Source of the DNA: Myotis daubentonii
Taxonomy: Eukaryota > Chordata > Mammalia > Chiroptera > Vespertilionidae
Assembly (NCBI RefSeq): GCF_963259705.1
Contig: NC_081844.1
Span: 104,062,671 to 104,126,670 of the forward strand
Reading direction: 5' to 3'
Length of the DNA stretch: 64,000 bases
A model generated the notes under the pieces. It was not told the origin of the DNA and did not search any database. It worked only from the letters and a program-made list of their open reading frames with translations. Below are positions 32,030 to 43,725 of this stretch, one piece after another; position 1 is the stretch's first letter; every line of letters starts with the position of its first letter. The translations under genes were made by a program, and so were the position numbers.

Positions 32030-32359
32030 ATGTTCAGAGAATTTAAAGCCGGGAAAGAGCATCCCCTGGCTAAGCAAACCAGAGAGCCAACACCTTCCTG
32101 TTTCCCCTCTTAGAAACCCACCCCTTAGAGAGGAGGAACCCATGCCAGCTCCAAAGTTCCCTCTGTGCCTTTGAGAAACGGGAGGCTTAGATTTATGGGC
32201 TTGCCGATTTGTTTCACGTAATTCTGTCCATAATTACACCAACTTCCACCAGCAGCCATTAGGAAAATGGTCTGGTCCTTTCCCCTGAGTAATATTTCCC
32301 CCACTGAAATCAATGGAGGGTGCACTTCTCTCCCATAAGTTAAGCATATTATTTGCCTC
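32030..32359. other. Intronic stretch with nothing recognised
   Basis: The last half (32190-32360) is AT-leaning and repeat-free and may belong with the candidate element that follows. Confidence 0.35.
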
Positions 32360-32745
32360 ATCACACAAGGCAAATGTGGTAGCTCCGAGCTATTAGTCTA
32401 TCGCTGCAGCAATCAGAGGGCTAGGAGCCAAAAGTAATTTACAACGGGGAAGTAAACAGGGTCCCAGATAAATAAATAGGAAGCCGGGGCTGGTCTGGGG
32501 CCTGAGAAGATTAAGTAATGAGAGCATCGAGGGAGAGATTTAGTGCTAAGTGAGCTAGGACCAGAGCAGCCTCCCATGGCGGAATCAAATTATATCATTG
32601 GAAAGAGAGATTGCTGAAGTCCCTCACGCTGAGCTGAGAAATCGGCATTTCTGGAGAGGAGAGGGCTGCCATCATCAGCATAGCAATTTGGGACCGCACA
32701 CTGGTCTGGCTAATTAGCTTCAGGTAAATGGGTTACATGTGACAG
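32360..32745. promoter_or_regulatory. Candidate conserved non-coding element
   Basis: Repeat-free block with AGTAATTTAC, CCCAGATAAATAAATAGG, GATTAAGTAATGAG, ATCAAATTATATCATTGG, CATCATCAGCATAGCAATTT and TGGCTAATTAGCTTCAGG. The TAATTA core and GATA/TAAT sites suggest an enhancer. Conservation is untested. Confidence 0.35.
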
Positions 32746-33439
32746 GTAAGCAGGGTGCTAGGCAAACCTGGTCAGTTCCTAGTGGCTGCTGGGTAATAAG
32801 AAACAGGCTGGGGTCTTTTTCCTTAAATGCACCGGCTTCTTATGAAGGATGTGCCCTCAGAAAAGTATGTGGCTGGGCTGGGAAGGAAGCCGCTGCTGAT
32901 GCTGGCACCAAGCTGACATCAGCTATTTAACTTCTGAAATTCCCAGGGGGTGGAGATTCAGGTGTGCCAGGGCCTGTCCCTCGGAGGGCGGCCAGCTCTG
33001 AGAAGTAGCCTCCATCAGACACTCCAAGACTTCCTCTTCTCCCCACTCCCCACTCCCCACTGATGCGCCTCCATTCTTCCAACACCGGATGGGAGCCTCC
33101 GGGAGTAGCCCCTACTCCTTCTTTTGTTGACTCTTTCCTTGGAATGGCTCTCATGTGAGGCTTGCCCTTTCAATTCCCCTCCTCGGTATGTCATGACAAT
33201 AACCACATAGTGCTCCCCTAGAACCTCCATAGGCAAAACTTGCTCATCGTTCCTGGGATGAGCAAATTTATAGCCAGTATTACCTCTTTCAAAAGAAAAT
33301 CCCTTTTCTTAAAAGATAAACTGCTACCCGAGTCAGCCTGACCTCTGGAAACATCAACCCTTAATCCCTTGTAAGCCAATAATCCTCATTCCATGGTTTC
33401 TCTTGCCTGTCACTTAATGAAAAATCATGGTCAAGGTAG
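32746..33439. other. Intronic stretch with nothing recognised
   Basis: Ordinary composition with a CCCCACTCCCCACTCCCCAC patch at 33039-33060. No exon signature was seen. Confidence 0.4.
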
Positions 33440-33660
33440 GAAAGGAATCTTTGGACTGGGCGCACAGCACCAGACCCGGAATCCGAGGGCTGGGGTTGGT
33501 GAGTTCCCCAAAGCCCCGTGTCTCAGTTTCCCTAACTAGAAAATAAAGGCATTGGTCTAGAAGTTCTAAAAGGTACCACTCAGCTCTGGCAATCTATGAA
33601 GATGATGCTTCTTGCCTCCCGAGGGGACGTTGTACAGACAAACGCTTACGTAGAGCTTGG
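33440..33660 (+). repeat. MIR or MIR3 fragment
   Basis: 'cccgtgtctcagtttccctaactagaaaataaaggcattggtctagaagttctaaaaggtaccactcagctctggcaatctatg' follows the MIR3-like second half. Confidence 0.6.
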
Positions 33661-33739
33661 CACAGGATGGAGAGGCACATGTGTGATGAGAACGTTTTCC
33701 ATCTGCCTCGGGAGGAACCAGAAAAAGACAAAAACAAAC

Positions 33740-33920
33740 CTAAGATATATTTTCCCCCACGGAGTCCTATTTTCTTTCTTTCTTTTCCTTCTCTGTATCT
33801 CTGTGTTCACCACCTCCGCTCCACGTTTCCTTTTGTTGTTGCTCTTCCTCCCTCCCTCCTTCTCTTCTTCATTCCAGGTTTCCTTCCTTTCTTTCCTCCT
33901 GATCTTTCCCTTTGCCCCAT
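33740..33920 (+). repeat. Low-complexity pyrimidine tract
   Basis: About 180 bases are dominated by TTTC, TTCC and CCTCCCTCC runs. Read in the SLIT3 sense it is purine-rich. Mixed purity makes a simple microsatellite unlikely. Triplex-forming potential is possible for the purest parts. Confidence 0.8.
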
Positions 33921-35059
33921 TCATCTAAAGGGTGCACCCTCACTGAAAGGCACATCCTCTTTTCGTCCTGACAGGGGTTTAAAGGTGGGGACTGTGTCGA
34001 GTGCTCAGAACAGCAGCGTCTCTCACTGTCCCGGGAGCAAAGAAGAGCCTCACAGGCCTGCACTCCCAGGCCACCTGGGTGAGGGCCCGTTGCTAAATGA
34101 CCACCGGCTTGCAGAAAGGAGATGAGAGGACAGGGCAGGGGCTAAGTGGGGGAGAAGGGGAACAAGCAATAGCTTGGTGTTGCAGGTACACCAGCCAGAG
34201 CCTTAGAGAGGACTAGTTTGGAAAACACTAATATTTTGATGTTCCAGTGTGGCTCTGGTTCAGTTATTTTAGAAGACACGGTTCACTTCAGGTTTGGATT
34301 CATTCACCAGATGTATTTCAAACAACCTCTGGTTTCGATCTCAGATCAACAAAGAAAATAATTTGGAATGTTAGGTCAATGTTCAGTAAATTAGTGTAAC
34401 ATATTCTTCTTTTCAGACCAAGGTTTGGTTTTTGTTTGAGTCCCCACAAATCTTCTTCTTTTTTTCAAGCTAGACAATCTCTTTTTATGCCCATTAAAAG
34501 TAAAAAGAGAAAACCAATGAGGCCTGGAGTTGAAGGAAACACAGTTTATCTATTCATTTCATTGTATCACAGAATATTATTCCCAGGTTTTTGAAATAAG
34601 CATCCAAAAACCACATTCCCTCCCCAGCTCTCAGTCTTGGGCACTGCTCACACCTACTAGCAGAGAGTCCTGGCACAGGCTGCTCCTCTCTCTTCGGTGG
34701 GAGCGTGAAATAACACCCATGGCCCTTGAAGTCAGCTCACCTCTGTGCTGCATGGCCCACCTGTGTAAATGGACTCATCCCCCCAAGGTCCTCTCAGAAT
34801 CCCAGAGCAGGTCCCTCTACATTGTAAACCCAAGTAATCTGTCTTGCAAAGAGTGAAATAGAGGTTGGAAACTGGAGAATAAAATCTAGTGTGTTCAATT
34901 TATCCTCACCCTTGTGTGTGCGCACGTGTATGTGCATGGGTGCACATATGCCATTAAACAGTCATTGGGGGCTTTTTCAGGGCAATGAGGACTGAGCTCT
35001 GGTTTGGAACAGAAGGTGCCTTTGACCATAGATTGAGAGGAAAAAGCAGATTTTGGAGA
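33921..35059. other. Intronic stretch with nothing recognised
   Basis: It includes repeat-poor, AT-rich text at 34200-34600 and a short GT/CA-rich patch at 34914-34945. No coding evidence was seen. Confidence 0.4.
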
Positions 35060-35740
35060 CCAAGTTCCTTCTCTTATTCACTCATTTACTAAGTGTTTAT
35101 TGAGTGCCCACTCTGTGGTAGATGCAGGATAGGCAATTATAGAGTCAGCAAAACAGACAAAAGCCCTCCTTTCAAGAAGCTTACATTCTACTGGTGGGTG
35201 GGAGAGCAGAAAATAAGCACATAAAAAAACACACACAAATGAGCAAAAGAATTTCAAGAAGCGGTAAGTGCTATAAAGAAAATGGAATAGGGTCATGATA
35301 TAGACAGCGATGAGAAGGAAGGGATGCTGCTATACATAGGGTGGTCAGGAGAGCCCTCTGCGGGAGGAAGGTTTGAACCAGGACCTGAATTTTAAGAGAG
35401 AACTGGCTATGCCAATATCTAGGGTCATTGTGTTCCAGGCAGAAAAAAATAGCAAGACCACTGCCCTGCGTTGAGAAAGAGATGGGAGTGTTGGAACCAT
35501 AGGAGGAAGGCCCGAAAGGCTCCTGTGAGTGGATGTGGGAGAGGACCAGGATGGTACCAGGAAGTGACAGGGGCCAGACTGTGTAATGTAGGGCTTGGGT
35601 TTATTCTTAGAACACTGTGGTTGAAATGGGGGAGTAAGAGATCTGATTTGTCTTGAAACGATCATGGCGGCTATGGGGTGGATGACGGGTGAAGAGGGAA
35701 TACACATAAAAGCAGGAAGATCAGTGAGCAGGTCCTGTAG
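35060..35740 (+). repeat. Old LINE-tail-like repeat (L1M 3' UTR type, name uncertain)
   Basis: 'cactcatttactaagtgtttattgagtgcccactctgtggtagatgcagg', 'aagcttacattctactggtgggtgg', 'agggtggtcaggagagccctctgcgggagg' and 'tgtaatgtagggcttgggtttattcttag' follow, in order, a long, familiar old mammalian repeat. I place it with ancient L1 3' ends but cannot fix the subfamily. Confidence 0.55.
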
Positions 35741-37153
35741 TCACCTAATCAAGAAAGGATGGTGCCTTACACGAGGCTGATGGCAGCAGAGGCGGAGGGT
35801 GGTGGGCAAACTGGTCATGCATGTTATAGGTAGAGCTGAGAAATTCCACCCAATCTCCCCACTACCCCTGTGTGATCCTCCACTTGGGGACTGTCCACTT
35901 GCAGAGAAACTGGTGAGTCGTGTACTCCCTTGGTAACTCTTCTTTCTCTGCTGCTGCTGCTTTCCAATCTCATTAGGCCTTAATGATCTCCCATCCTTCA
36001 CTCTCATTTAAATAAAGGAGTGCCCTGCACAGGGGAAGAGGGTCTTCAGAGAACACCATCAGCACTGGAGGCCATAACAATTATTCCCTAAGATAATTTT
36101 GTTCAGTGGCTGAGCCCCTGTGTGGTGAAATGGAATAAAAGTCCCCGAAGGTCTCGGGTAGAAGCCTGAGCCGTGCACATCTCTTCCAGGGAAAAGAGAT
36201 GCTCTCTCTGGGAACTAGAACCCATTCACAGTAATAATTTATGGTCTCTGACACAGATCTGCCACTAACATCTCTATGCACCTAAAACGCCAATGATGTG
36301 CCACGGAGACAAAGCTCCTCCCCGTTGCATGGCTGCTACACCCTTCCCAACCCCTGGTATCTCCGCACCGTGTTGCTCAGGAATTTGAGGTAATTAAAAG
36401 TCGGTATCTTGCACTAGAGTGAAATTATGTCTGTGCTTTGACTCAGCAGCCTGGAAGGGATCAATCTTTCTGTATCTGTTTGGGATTCTCTCACAGAGAG
36501 AAGGTTTTAAGTGTATGTATGTGATATGTTATGTGTAAGTGCATGTGCTTAAAAAATAGGACAGAAGGTGATGTGGAGACACAGAAGGGAGATGATTATG
36601 GCCATGATATTAGTAAAATCAATGATCCAGCATCTCTTTCTATGTTGTTACCACTGATTTCCATTTTTAAAAGCAATTCTTACCTTTAGGCCTCTCTCAG
36701 AATCTTGATTCACAGCTTGGAGTTTCTGGAATCCCAAGTTAAATGAAATGGAGATGGAGGGGATAAGTCCTTGGTTAGCCTTTCACCCTCTCAGAAATGC
36801 ATCTTCTCCCTTAGAATACTGTGACCTCTAGAAGTCAAGGTGCTCCCTTCACTAGGGAGCATGTTGGCATGATTCTATGTATATTTCAATCAAAAGCTGA
36901 CTCACTGACAAAAAATTTTTGAACAGAGCTCTAGACACGCCAATGAGAGGCCAAAGCATCAGTGCAAGAGCCGAACACTTCACTTAGCCAACCACGGGGA
37001 GAGTTGCTGGCTATACACCAGGCAGTGCCAATCAAGACGAGGCCAGCCTTCCAAGCAGGCTTCATCACCCTAAGTAGGGTGAGGGGAATTAGAGAAAGAA
37101 TGATGGGAAAAAAGAAACATCATGAATAAAACATTAAAATATTATTCTAAACC
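35741..37153. other. Intronic stretch with nothing recognised
   Basis: Short AT-rich and repeat-poor sections alternate. No splice-flanked coding frame was seen. Confidence 0.35.
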
Positions 37154-39244
37154 ATGAATCAAAAACTCAGGTCCAGCACACCACATTCAGGCAAGGAGCG
37201 TGAAATTTACTTAAACTTCTCCATTTCTATTTGGTTTGGACAGTGCTGTGTTATCATAGTTTTGCTGTTGTTAATACAGTGTCAACACTTTCATTACAAG
37301 CTTCAATCTCCAGGACTTTGTAAATGGACTGTAAACCTTACAAATGGAAATTAATGTTCAACATCCAGGATAGTGAGCCCATAGGAAAGCCAGAAGAAAG
37401 CCAAAGTTACAGACTGTTTTGTGAGTGTGATTTGAAATTACGCTAGTATTTGGGGCATCAAATTAAAATGCTATTTGTCGTCTCAAGAGATTCCCAAATG
37501 TTTGTTGAAAATGAGAGATGATTAGGCTCTTTAGAAATGTTTCTGTTGATCCTGAATGTGATTCAAGAACAAATATTTCAAGATTATTAGATGCGGGTAC
37601 ATTTGCATCATTCAGGCAATTGGAGAATGTGTGTTTAGGGACTGCCCACCTCAAAAGGCTGATACTTTTCCATATACAATGTGGTATTTCCCTGACATTT
37701 TTAGTTCTCTTGACAGTTTCTAATTCCAGATAAAGAGAATGAGGGCCCTAGGGTGTGGGTGAAGCTGGCCCCTGGTTGCCATCCTCAACAGAGGGCTGTG
37801 TTGCCACTGGAGAGCACAGTCTTTATTTGAGCATCCTTGGTGATGGCCACACACTCTGCCCGAGGCTGGCCAACTCTACCACATGCCACAGGGCGCTGAG
37901 AGCAACACATGGTTTTGTGCAGAAACATTCCAGCTCTGCAGGTGGGTCCCAGCCAAGCGAAGTCTGAGAAGAAGCCAGGTGGCGAGGAGCCCATGCTCAC
38001 ACCCTCTGGGCTCAGATTAGACATGCCTGCATTCTATACTCAGCATCCTAACCACCAGCATGTTGCAGCAACACACACACACACACAGTAGGCATTCAGT
38101 GAATGTTTTAGTTGTCCCTGGTCATACAGCTCTCTTCCTGAGATTTGGGCAAGAATGTCCCCAACTGGGATTTGACTGAGTTCCAGGTATTAGATGGGTG
38201 TTTGTTTTATTTTTCCATTTTACCAACTTCCTGTTTTGTGTAGAGCACAGAGAACTCCCGGTGTGCCAGGCTTTTGGAGGCATGCTTGAGGAATTGAACT
38301 CTTCTTGCTATCAGCAGTTTAATGCACCACCCCAGCTATGATTCAGGAGGCTTCCTGGAGCCCACACCCATCTCACTCTGTGTCCCTGCTTTCTTCCTTT
38401 TTCTGTAGCAGTTCATTCTGTGCTGACGTTTCACCGTGACCATCAGTGTCCAGTGCTTTTCAAAAGATTGGTCTGACTCCCTTCAAGGATGGCTTGTCTC
38501 ACCCGATCCATAGCATGACTGGGGAGGGTTAACCTTTGCACTCATCTTCAGAAAACTATCATGGAACCCCCACCAAGTAGACCAGCAACAACCCTTACCT
38601 CTGAATCAAAAACAACAACAAAACCCACCTAAGTCCATGAAATCACTTAAGCCACACCTCCAAAGGGAGGGAGACTCAAAATGTTTTATGCAGCAACCTA
38701 TAAGAAACTCATTTTGTGGGATGTTTCACATTCCAGCCCATGGTTTATTCCCTCATATATCCCTGCCAGTAATATCAACCAGATGTGGCAAAGAAGTCTG
38801 TGCAGAATTGTAAAAATTACAAGCACATTCTGTAATTCCAAAGCATTGTAAAGTCACAGCTTGGTTTTCTTTCTTTCTTAAAAAAAAAAACACAAAGTAA
38901 AGTAAAACTTTCCAAGCTGGCAGAACGTTCTCAGCTCAACTATTGCCTGATCGCTTTAGAGTCGTTCTGCTGGCCCAAAGGGCTAAAGGATTTGAAAATG
39001 TAAAACCCAACTCTATTTTTGATAAATTGTAGGGAATTTAGAAAGGTCTACTTGAAAACATGCATTTAAGTCTATAAATTTCTCTCCTTTAATGCTTCAA
39101 GTCTTAATACCCTAGATCTCAGATATGTGCACGTGTTCACATACGTTCATAGGAGCATAAAAGTACAAATACGGAGCCTTGAAAGGCTGTTTTTCTTCCC
39201 TTTATTTCACAGGAGGCACATGATAAAGTAGAAAAACAAAACAA
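37154..39244. other. Intronic stretch, repeat-poor, nothing recognised
   Basis: AT-rich in 37140-37700 and 38690-39180. A short (AC)9 lies at 38071-38088 and an A-run at 38879-38890. The parts free of repeats may hide conserved elements, but I see no distinctive motif cluster. Confidence 0.4.
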
Positions 39245-39460
39245 AACTGGGGTTCAGAAAGACCAAGGGTTTATTCCTAGTGAGTTAAACTCCTCAAGCC
39301 TCACTTTCATAATTTGTGTAGCAGGCATAAAAATATCTTCCTCACAGGAGGTTCAAAGAACATGGCATATGCATAAGGTGTCTAGCACATAGTAGGTGCT
39401 CAAGAAATACCTGATTCCTTCCCAGCTCCCAAATCTATAAAATAACAGGATCTGTACTAG

Positions 39461-39651
39461 ATTGGTGTTTCTCAAAATATGCCCATGGACGACACACACT
39501 GAAGTCACCCAGGGCACCTTTTTTCAAAGTCAAAGCCCTAGGTCCATTCCAGACCTATCAAACTAGAGTTCTGGGGGGTGCCTGGCCTGGGAATCAGCAT
39601 TTAACCAGGACCTCAGGGTTGTTTTTTCTCTCTGCTCAGTTTGAGAACCAC
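39461..39651 (+). mobile_element. MER5-type hAT element
   Basis: It runs from 'ttggtgtttctcaaaatatgcccatggacg' through 'gccctaggtccattccagacctatcaaactagag' and 'gcctgggaatcagcatttaaccaggacctcaggg' to TTTGAGAACCACAG. Both inverted ends are recognisable. Confidence 0.8.
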
Positions 39652-39667
39652 AGTAGCCTCTATCCTT

Positions 39668-39822
39668 GCTTTGCAAAGTGTGGTCCTAGGTCCGAAACAT
39701 CATAGGGAAATAGGTTAGAAAGACGGACTCTTAGGTCCCGCCCCAGGACTCTAGAACCTGAGTCTGCACTTCCACAGGAATCCAGCTATCCAGCTGCATA
39801 TTGAAGTTTGAGAAACGCTAGT
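39668..39822 (+). mobile_element. MER5A-type hAT element
   Basis: 'gctttgcaaagtgtggtcctaggtccg', 'ttaggtcccgccccaggactctagaacctgagtctgcacttccacaggaatcc' and the end 'tgaagtttgagaaacgctag'. It lies 17 bases after the previous MER5 in the same orientation. Confidence 0.8.
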
Positions 39823-39875
39823 CTAGAGAACTTTTATTTCAGGGCTCTGGAATTCTATGGTATGAATCTACAAAA

Positions 39876-40794
39876 CAATTCTAAGGATTAACCTTGTAGT
39901 CAACTCTGTGGGTAAGACAACAGGCTCCAATGCTCAGCTGGATAAAGCTTAAATGAAGGAGAGGGGAAAGCAACCTTCCATGCCTTTTCTTGTGGCTCCA
40001 GTTTGTCACTGCAAAGAGAGTACAACTCACATAAAACAGAAACCCCAAGAGTGACATGGCACCCACTATGATCCATTACCTGTCCACACGCAGATTAAAG
40101 CTAGGCCTGTCGTCCAGCATGTGATGAAACTTGCAATTGAGGAAGCGTGCCGTAAAGCAAACCGAAGGCTGGCCTCACTGTAGTATCAGGGATTGGGGGA
40201 ATGGAGAAGGAGGGGAAAAAAGAGCTCCCGTTTGCAGGGACATTTTCCATGAGCTTTAGGTGGCTGTGCCCCTGGAAAAAGTGACCCCATGTCTGCGACA
40301 GTGAGGCTGGTCTCGCCATCTACGTCCTGGCCTCTGAAGGCTGGGCCAGCATAGCATGGGAGCAGGTGTCTGCGCTCCAGCTCCAGGCGGGCAGGCAGTC
40401 TCCGAAGGCCTCTCCACCCTGAGGGAGTGGTTTCCCATTGTCCTGTTATCATTGCACCACATCAGATCACAACTCTGTTGGAAAACCCAGCAGCATGGTT
40501 TTTGTTTTCTGCACTGGTTTTTCACTTTTATAGCACCATTTTACATCAACACGGAGTTTTATGGAGACACATATTGCATGTACTTATGTTTTAAAGTGCA
40601 GTGCAGGACTGCAAGACTAAGGTGGCTGCAAAAGAACCTGCCAGCAGCAGAAGATACTCCCCACAGGACCAGGGCTCCAGTCCTTCAACAGTCGGGGCTC
40701 ATCTAGGGCCGCAAAGGGATAAAGGAACTAGCAGGGATTGAGCTTCCACCAGGTGCCTGGCACTGGTTACTAACTCTGACAACGGTAGTATAAA
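39876..40794. other. Intronic stretch with nothing recognised
   Basis: No exon or repeat could be named. GC-rich around 40300-40440. Confidence 0.4.
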
Positions 40795-41015
40795 AACTGT
40801 GGCTAGACATGTGGGCTCTGGAGTGAGGCAAGCCTGGGCTTGAATTTTGATCCTGCCGGTGACTGGCTCTGTGCCTGGGCAGGCTGTCTGAATCTCTAGG
40901 TCCTAGAATGGGGGTAATATAGTATCTAGCTTCCTAAACCTGAGATTGAGGAAGAGAATATATGTACTAGTAAGAGCAGTTCGCAGAGCACCTGACCCAC
41001 AGTAAATGTGCATAC
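40795..41015 (+). repeat. MIR
   Basis: 'gctagacatgtgggctctggagtgaggcaagcctgggcttgaattttgatcctgccggtgactggctctgtgcctggg' gives the head. 'gcagttcgcagagcacctgacccacagtaaatgtgc' gives the 3' part. Confidence 0.85.
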
Positions 41016-41032
41016 ACACCTGGGAACTATTA

Positions 41033-41411
41033 TGTGCTAATTTGCCCCCTCCCCTTCCACCCCCACCAATTCATATGTCAAGGCCTTTGTCCCCGGTACT
41101 TCAGATTGTAACTGTATTTGGCGATCAGGTCTTTAAAGAGGTGATTAAGTTAAAATGCAGCAATTGAGGTGCGGCCCTAAGCCTATATGACTGTCCCTTA
41201 TGAAAAAAGGAAGAAACACCAAGGGGGACAACCTTGCAAAGCGGCAACAAGAAGACTGCCAAGCAAGATGAGGAGAGAGGCCCCAGGAAACCACCCTACC
41301 AGCACCTTGATTTTAACCTTCTAGGCCCCAAATGATGAGAAAAAAAAATCCTGTTGTTTAAGCCACGGAGTCTGAGGTACTCTGTTGGGGCATCCTGAGC
41401 AAACGAAGACA
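41033..41411 (+). mobile_element. MLT1-type LTR (ERVL-MaLR), near full length
   Basis: 'ccaattcatatgtcaaggcctttgtccccggtacttcagattgtaactgtatttggcgatcaggtctttaaagaggtgattaagttaaa', 'gaggccccaggaaaccaccctaccagcaccttgattttaacc' and 'cctgttgtttaagccacggagtctgaggtactctgttggggcatcctgagcaaacgaagaca' span the LTR from near TG to CA. It is a solo LTR. No target duplication was recognised. Confidence 0.88.
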
Positions 41412-42349
41412 TGGACTGTGATTATTCTTCCTCTTGGATAGCTAACCCACTGGAGACTGAGGAAGGTGAAGTCCTTGTCCAGGGGTCACCAGAGGGTCAG
41501 ATTAAACCCAGGTCTGCGTGGTCCCCAGGTCCCTGTTGTTTGCTCTAATATTGGGCTCCCTCAAAGAGACATTCGCTCACTTTGCTGAATACAGCTTCCA
41601 GTTTGGTTGGGGATATAGGACATATACACATGTGGCTGTGATAAGAGCAGAAAATAGTAAATACAAGAAAAGGTACGAGTAGGCAGAAGTGAGAGTTGAG
41701 AGGAAGGTTCACTCATTAGAAGTCCGTTCCCTGGAAACCACACCCTTTAACACTTAGGGAGACATTGTTCCACCATGATCAGAGGCTGGGGACTTAGGCT
41801 CAGTTGCTTGGCCACATTTCATATTGATTTCAGCTGCCTGGGGATTAACTTCCCAAGTCTCTGCAACTCTGCTGACCCAAGTGAGCGACGGCAGGTTTAA
41901 CCCCAGTGGCATTTTCTAAAAGCTGTCAAATGCCTCGTAGGGCTGAGTAGAGAATAATTGGAGGTGTCCGTCCCACTGCTGCACAACTGCCCGTCCAGCC
42001 CCAGGTTTTCAACCACTGCCAAGTATTTAACGGACTCTTTGGACCCGAATCCAGGAGAGCTGTGCCAAAAGGACCCTGGTGATCTGCTCGTCCTCAGATG
42101 ACAGAGTCAGACTCTTAAAAAACAGTTGTGAACCACTGTGTCCCTCATCCCCGCCCACGCTCTCTAATCTGGTGAGATGCAGAAGGGTTTTAATCGCTGT
42201 TTTCACCTTGTCTTCTGCTCCTGCTAAAGTATTTCTAGCAACGTTAACTGCTTAACCTCCAAATAACCAGCAGTCCTTCCCTTCCTCTTTCATGTGCAGG
42301 TGAAAAAGAAAGCTGGAAGGGGATGCACAGAACAATTAATAACCGATAG
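41412..42349. other. Intronic stretch with nothing recognised
   Basis: A possible MIR remnant lies near 41450-41540 ('actggagactgaggaaggtgaagtccttgtccaggggtcacc', 'ccaggtctgcgtggtcccc'). Otherwise plain. Confidence 0.35.
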
Positions 42350-42530
42350 CCCATGTAATAGATCACGCTCCAGTCCGTCCTCTCTAGATGAGACCACGGA
42401 GGCCCGGAGAGGTGAAGTAACATGCCTGAGGACACACAGCCGTGGGAGGCAGAGCCACCACAAGGACCAGGAACTTCCCCACCCCCAGTGCAGTGCTTCC
42501 CTCAACCCTCATCTGTTTGGGAGCTTGGAT
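42350..42530 (-). repeat. MIR
   Basis: 'ctctagatgagaccacggaggcccggagaggtgaagtaacatgcctgaggacacacagccgtgggaggcagagcc' is the reversed core. Confidence 0.75.
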
Positions 42531-42629
42531 TCTTTGCCAGGTGCTGAAATGTTGAAAGCACAGATGCCAAAGCCCCAGCATACGCACCGCTCCATCTGCC
42601 AGCTAGCGAAAGGTAACCACAGTCCTCTC

Positions 42630-42835
42630 TCCCTAAGCACTTCTATGTGCTACACGCTCTGGTACAGACTGTGCATGGTTATTTCCACTTATCCTCACCG
42701 CAACACAGAGATGTAGGTTCTATGATTGTCTGTTTCACTGATGAGGGACCCGAGGCCCAGAGAGGTTAGGGTCAGTCTCACAGCACATAATTGGCAGCCC
42801 CTTAACCCTTTCACTTTGCTGCCCTCTCTTATGCT
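42630..42835 (-). repeat. MIR, second copy in the same orientation
   Basis: 'ctatgtgctacacgctctggtacagactgtgcatggttatttccacttatcctcaccgcaac', 'actgatgagggacccgaggcccagagaggttagggtcagtctcacagcacataattggcag'. Confidence 0.8.
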
Positions 42836-43504
42836 CAGCTCTTGGTCAGGAGCCGGTAGCGAACCTGCAAGGGCAGAAGCACAGTCCCCACACTTGAGAA
42901 CATTATGATCTAACTCAGGATGGGAGGGAGCTAATGAGTGCCTGAGGCATGACCAAGACCCGGCTGGTCATACAGTGGTCCCTAAGTCCCAGGGCACTCC
43001 CATGTTCTCTCATTCCATGGCCAGAGATGCACTAATATACACAGGAGTCAACGGATCAGGTGGCGCTGGGTCTGAGGGTGTGAGGAGGGGGGAACCAGCC
43101 AAGGTCTCACAGGGGCCCTGAGATTTATGACAGTTCCATCCATCATCAATCCTTTGTAGCCTAACTTTGGCTCTCCACGGTGGTCAGCATGGTGATGTGG
43201 CCTGGTGGAAGACTGAAGGGCTTTGCAGTGACACAGGCACATACTCAAGTCCTCATTCCACTGTATCTGGTTATAGCAACTTAGGGACTATAGGAATATA
43301 GGAATGTGAGCTTCGGAAGGAGATTTAATAATGATTCTCTTCGCATGACTGGTGTGAAGGTTAAGTCTCGGCATTGGGGCAGAGTGCCCAGGGTAGCGCT
43401 GATTCTTAGAAATATGGGCTATCTGGGAAAGTAATTGAAACTCTGAGCTCTAGTTTTCTCATCTATGATATGGGAGTATGGAGGCAGGAGCTGATTCTAG
43501 TGAA
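42836..43504. other. Intronic stretch, possible worn MIR
   Basis: Around 43200-43480 weak MIR-like phrases occur ('ctcatctatgatatggg'). Nothing else was recognised. Confidence 0.35.
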
Positions 43505-43725
43505 GAAAAGCACAGAATTGGAGTCAAATTACCTAGATTTGATTCCTGGTTCTGTCACTAAGGAGGTGTATGATATTGGGCAATTTCTTTAACCTCTTGA
43601 GCCTGAGGTTCACATCTATGGGATTACCTACCCTACAGGGTTGTTAGGAGTATCAAATAAGTGAGATGTAAAGTGCTCAGAACAGCCCCTGGCACTCAAT
43701 GTGCTTGCTGTAATTATTATCATGA
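43505..43725 (+). repeat. MIR, near full length
   Basis: 'gcacagaattggagtcaaattacctagatttgattcctggttctgtcac', 'gggcaatttctttaacctcttgagcctgaggttcacatctatggg', 'ctaccctacagggttgttaggagtatcaaataagtgagatgtaaagtgctcagaacagcccctggcactc'. Confidence 0.9.

Larger units (their letters stand above)
39245..39875 (+). repeat. MIR/MIR3-type repeat interrupted by two MER5 elements
   Basis: The left part, 'tcctcaagcctcactttcataatttgtgtagcaggcataaaaatatcttcctcacagg' and 'ggtgtctagcacatagtaggtgctcaagaaatacc', is a MIR. It is followed by 'caaatctataaaataacaggatctgtactagat' and, beyond the MER5s, 'gtctagagaacttttatttcagggctctggaattctatgg'. Together these two look like one split MIR3-like tail. Confidence 0.55.

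Noticed and set aside
33667..34125. 152-codon plus-strand frame
   Set aside because: It crosses a low-complexity pyrimidine tract, which explains the Pro/Ser/Phe/Leu-rich reading.
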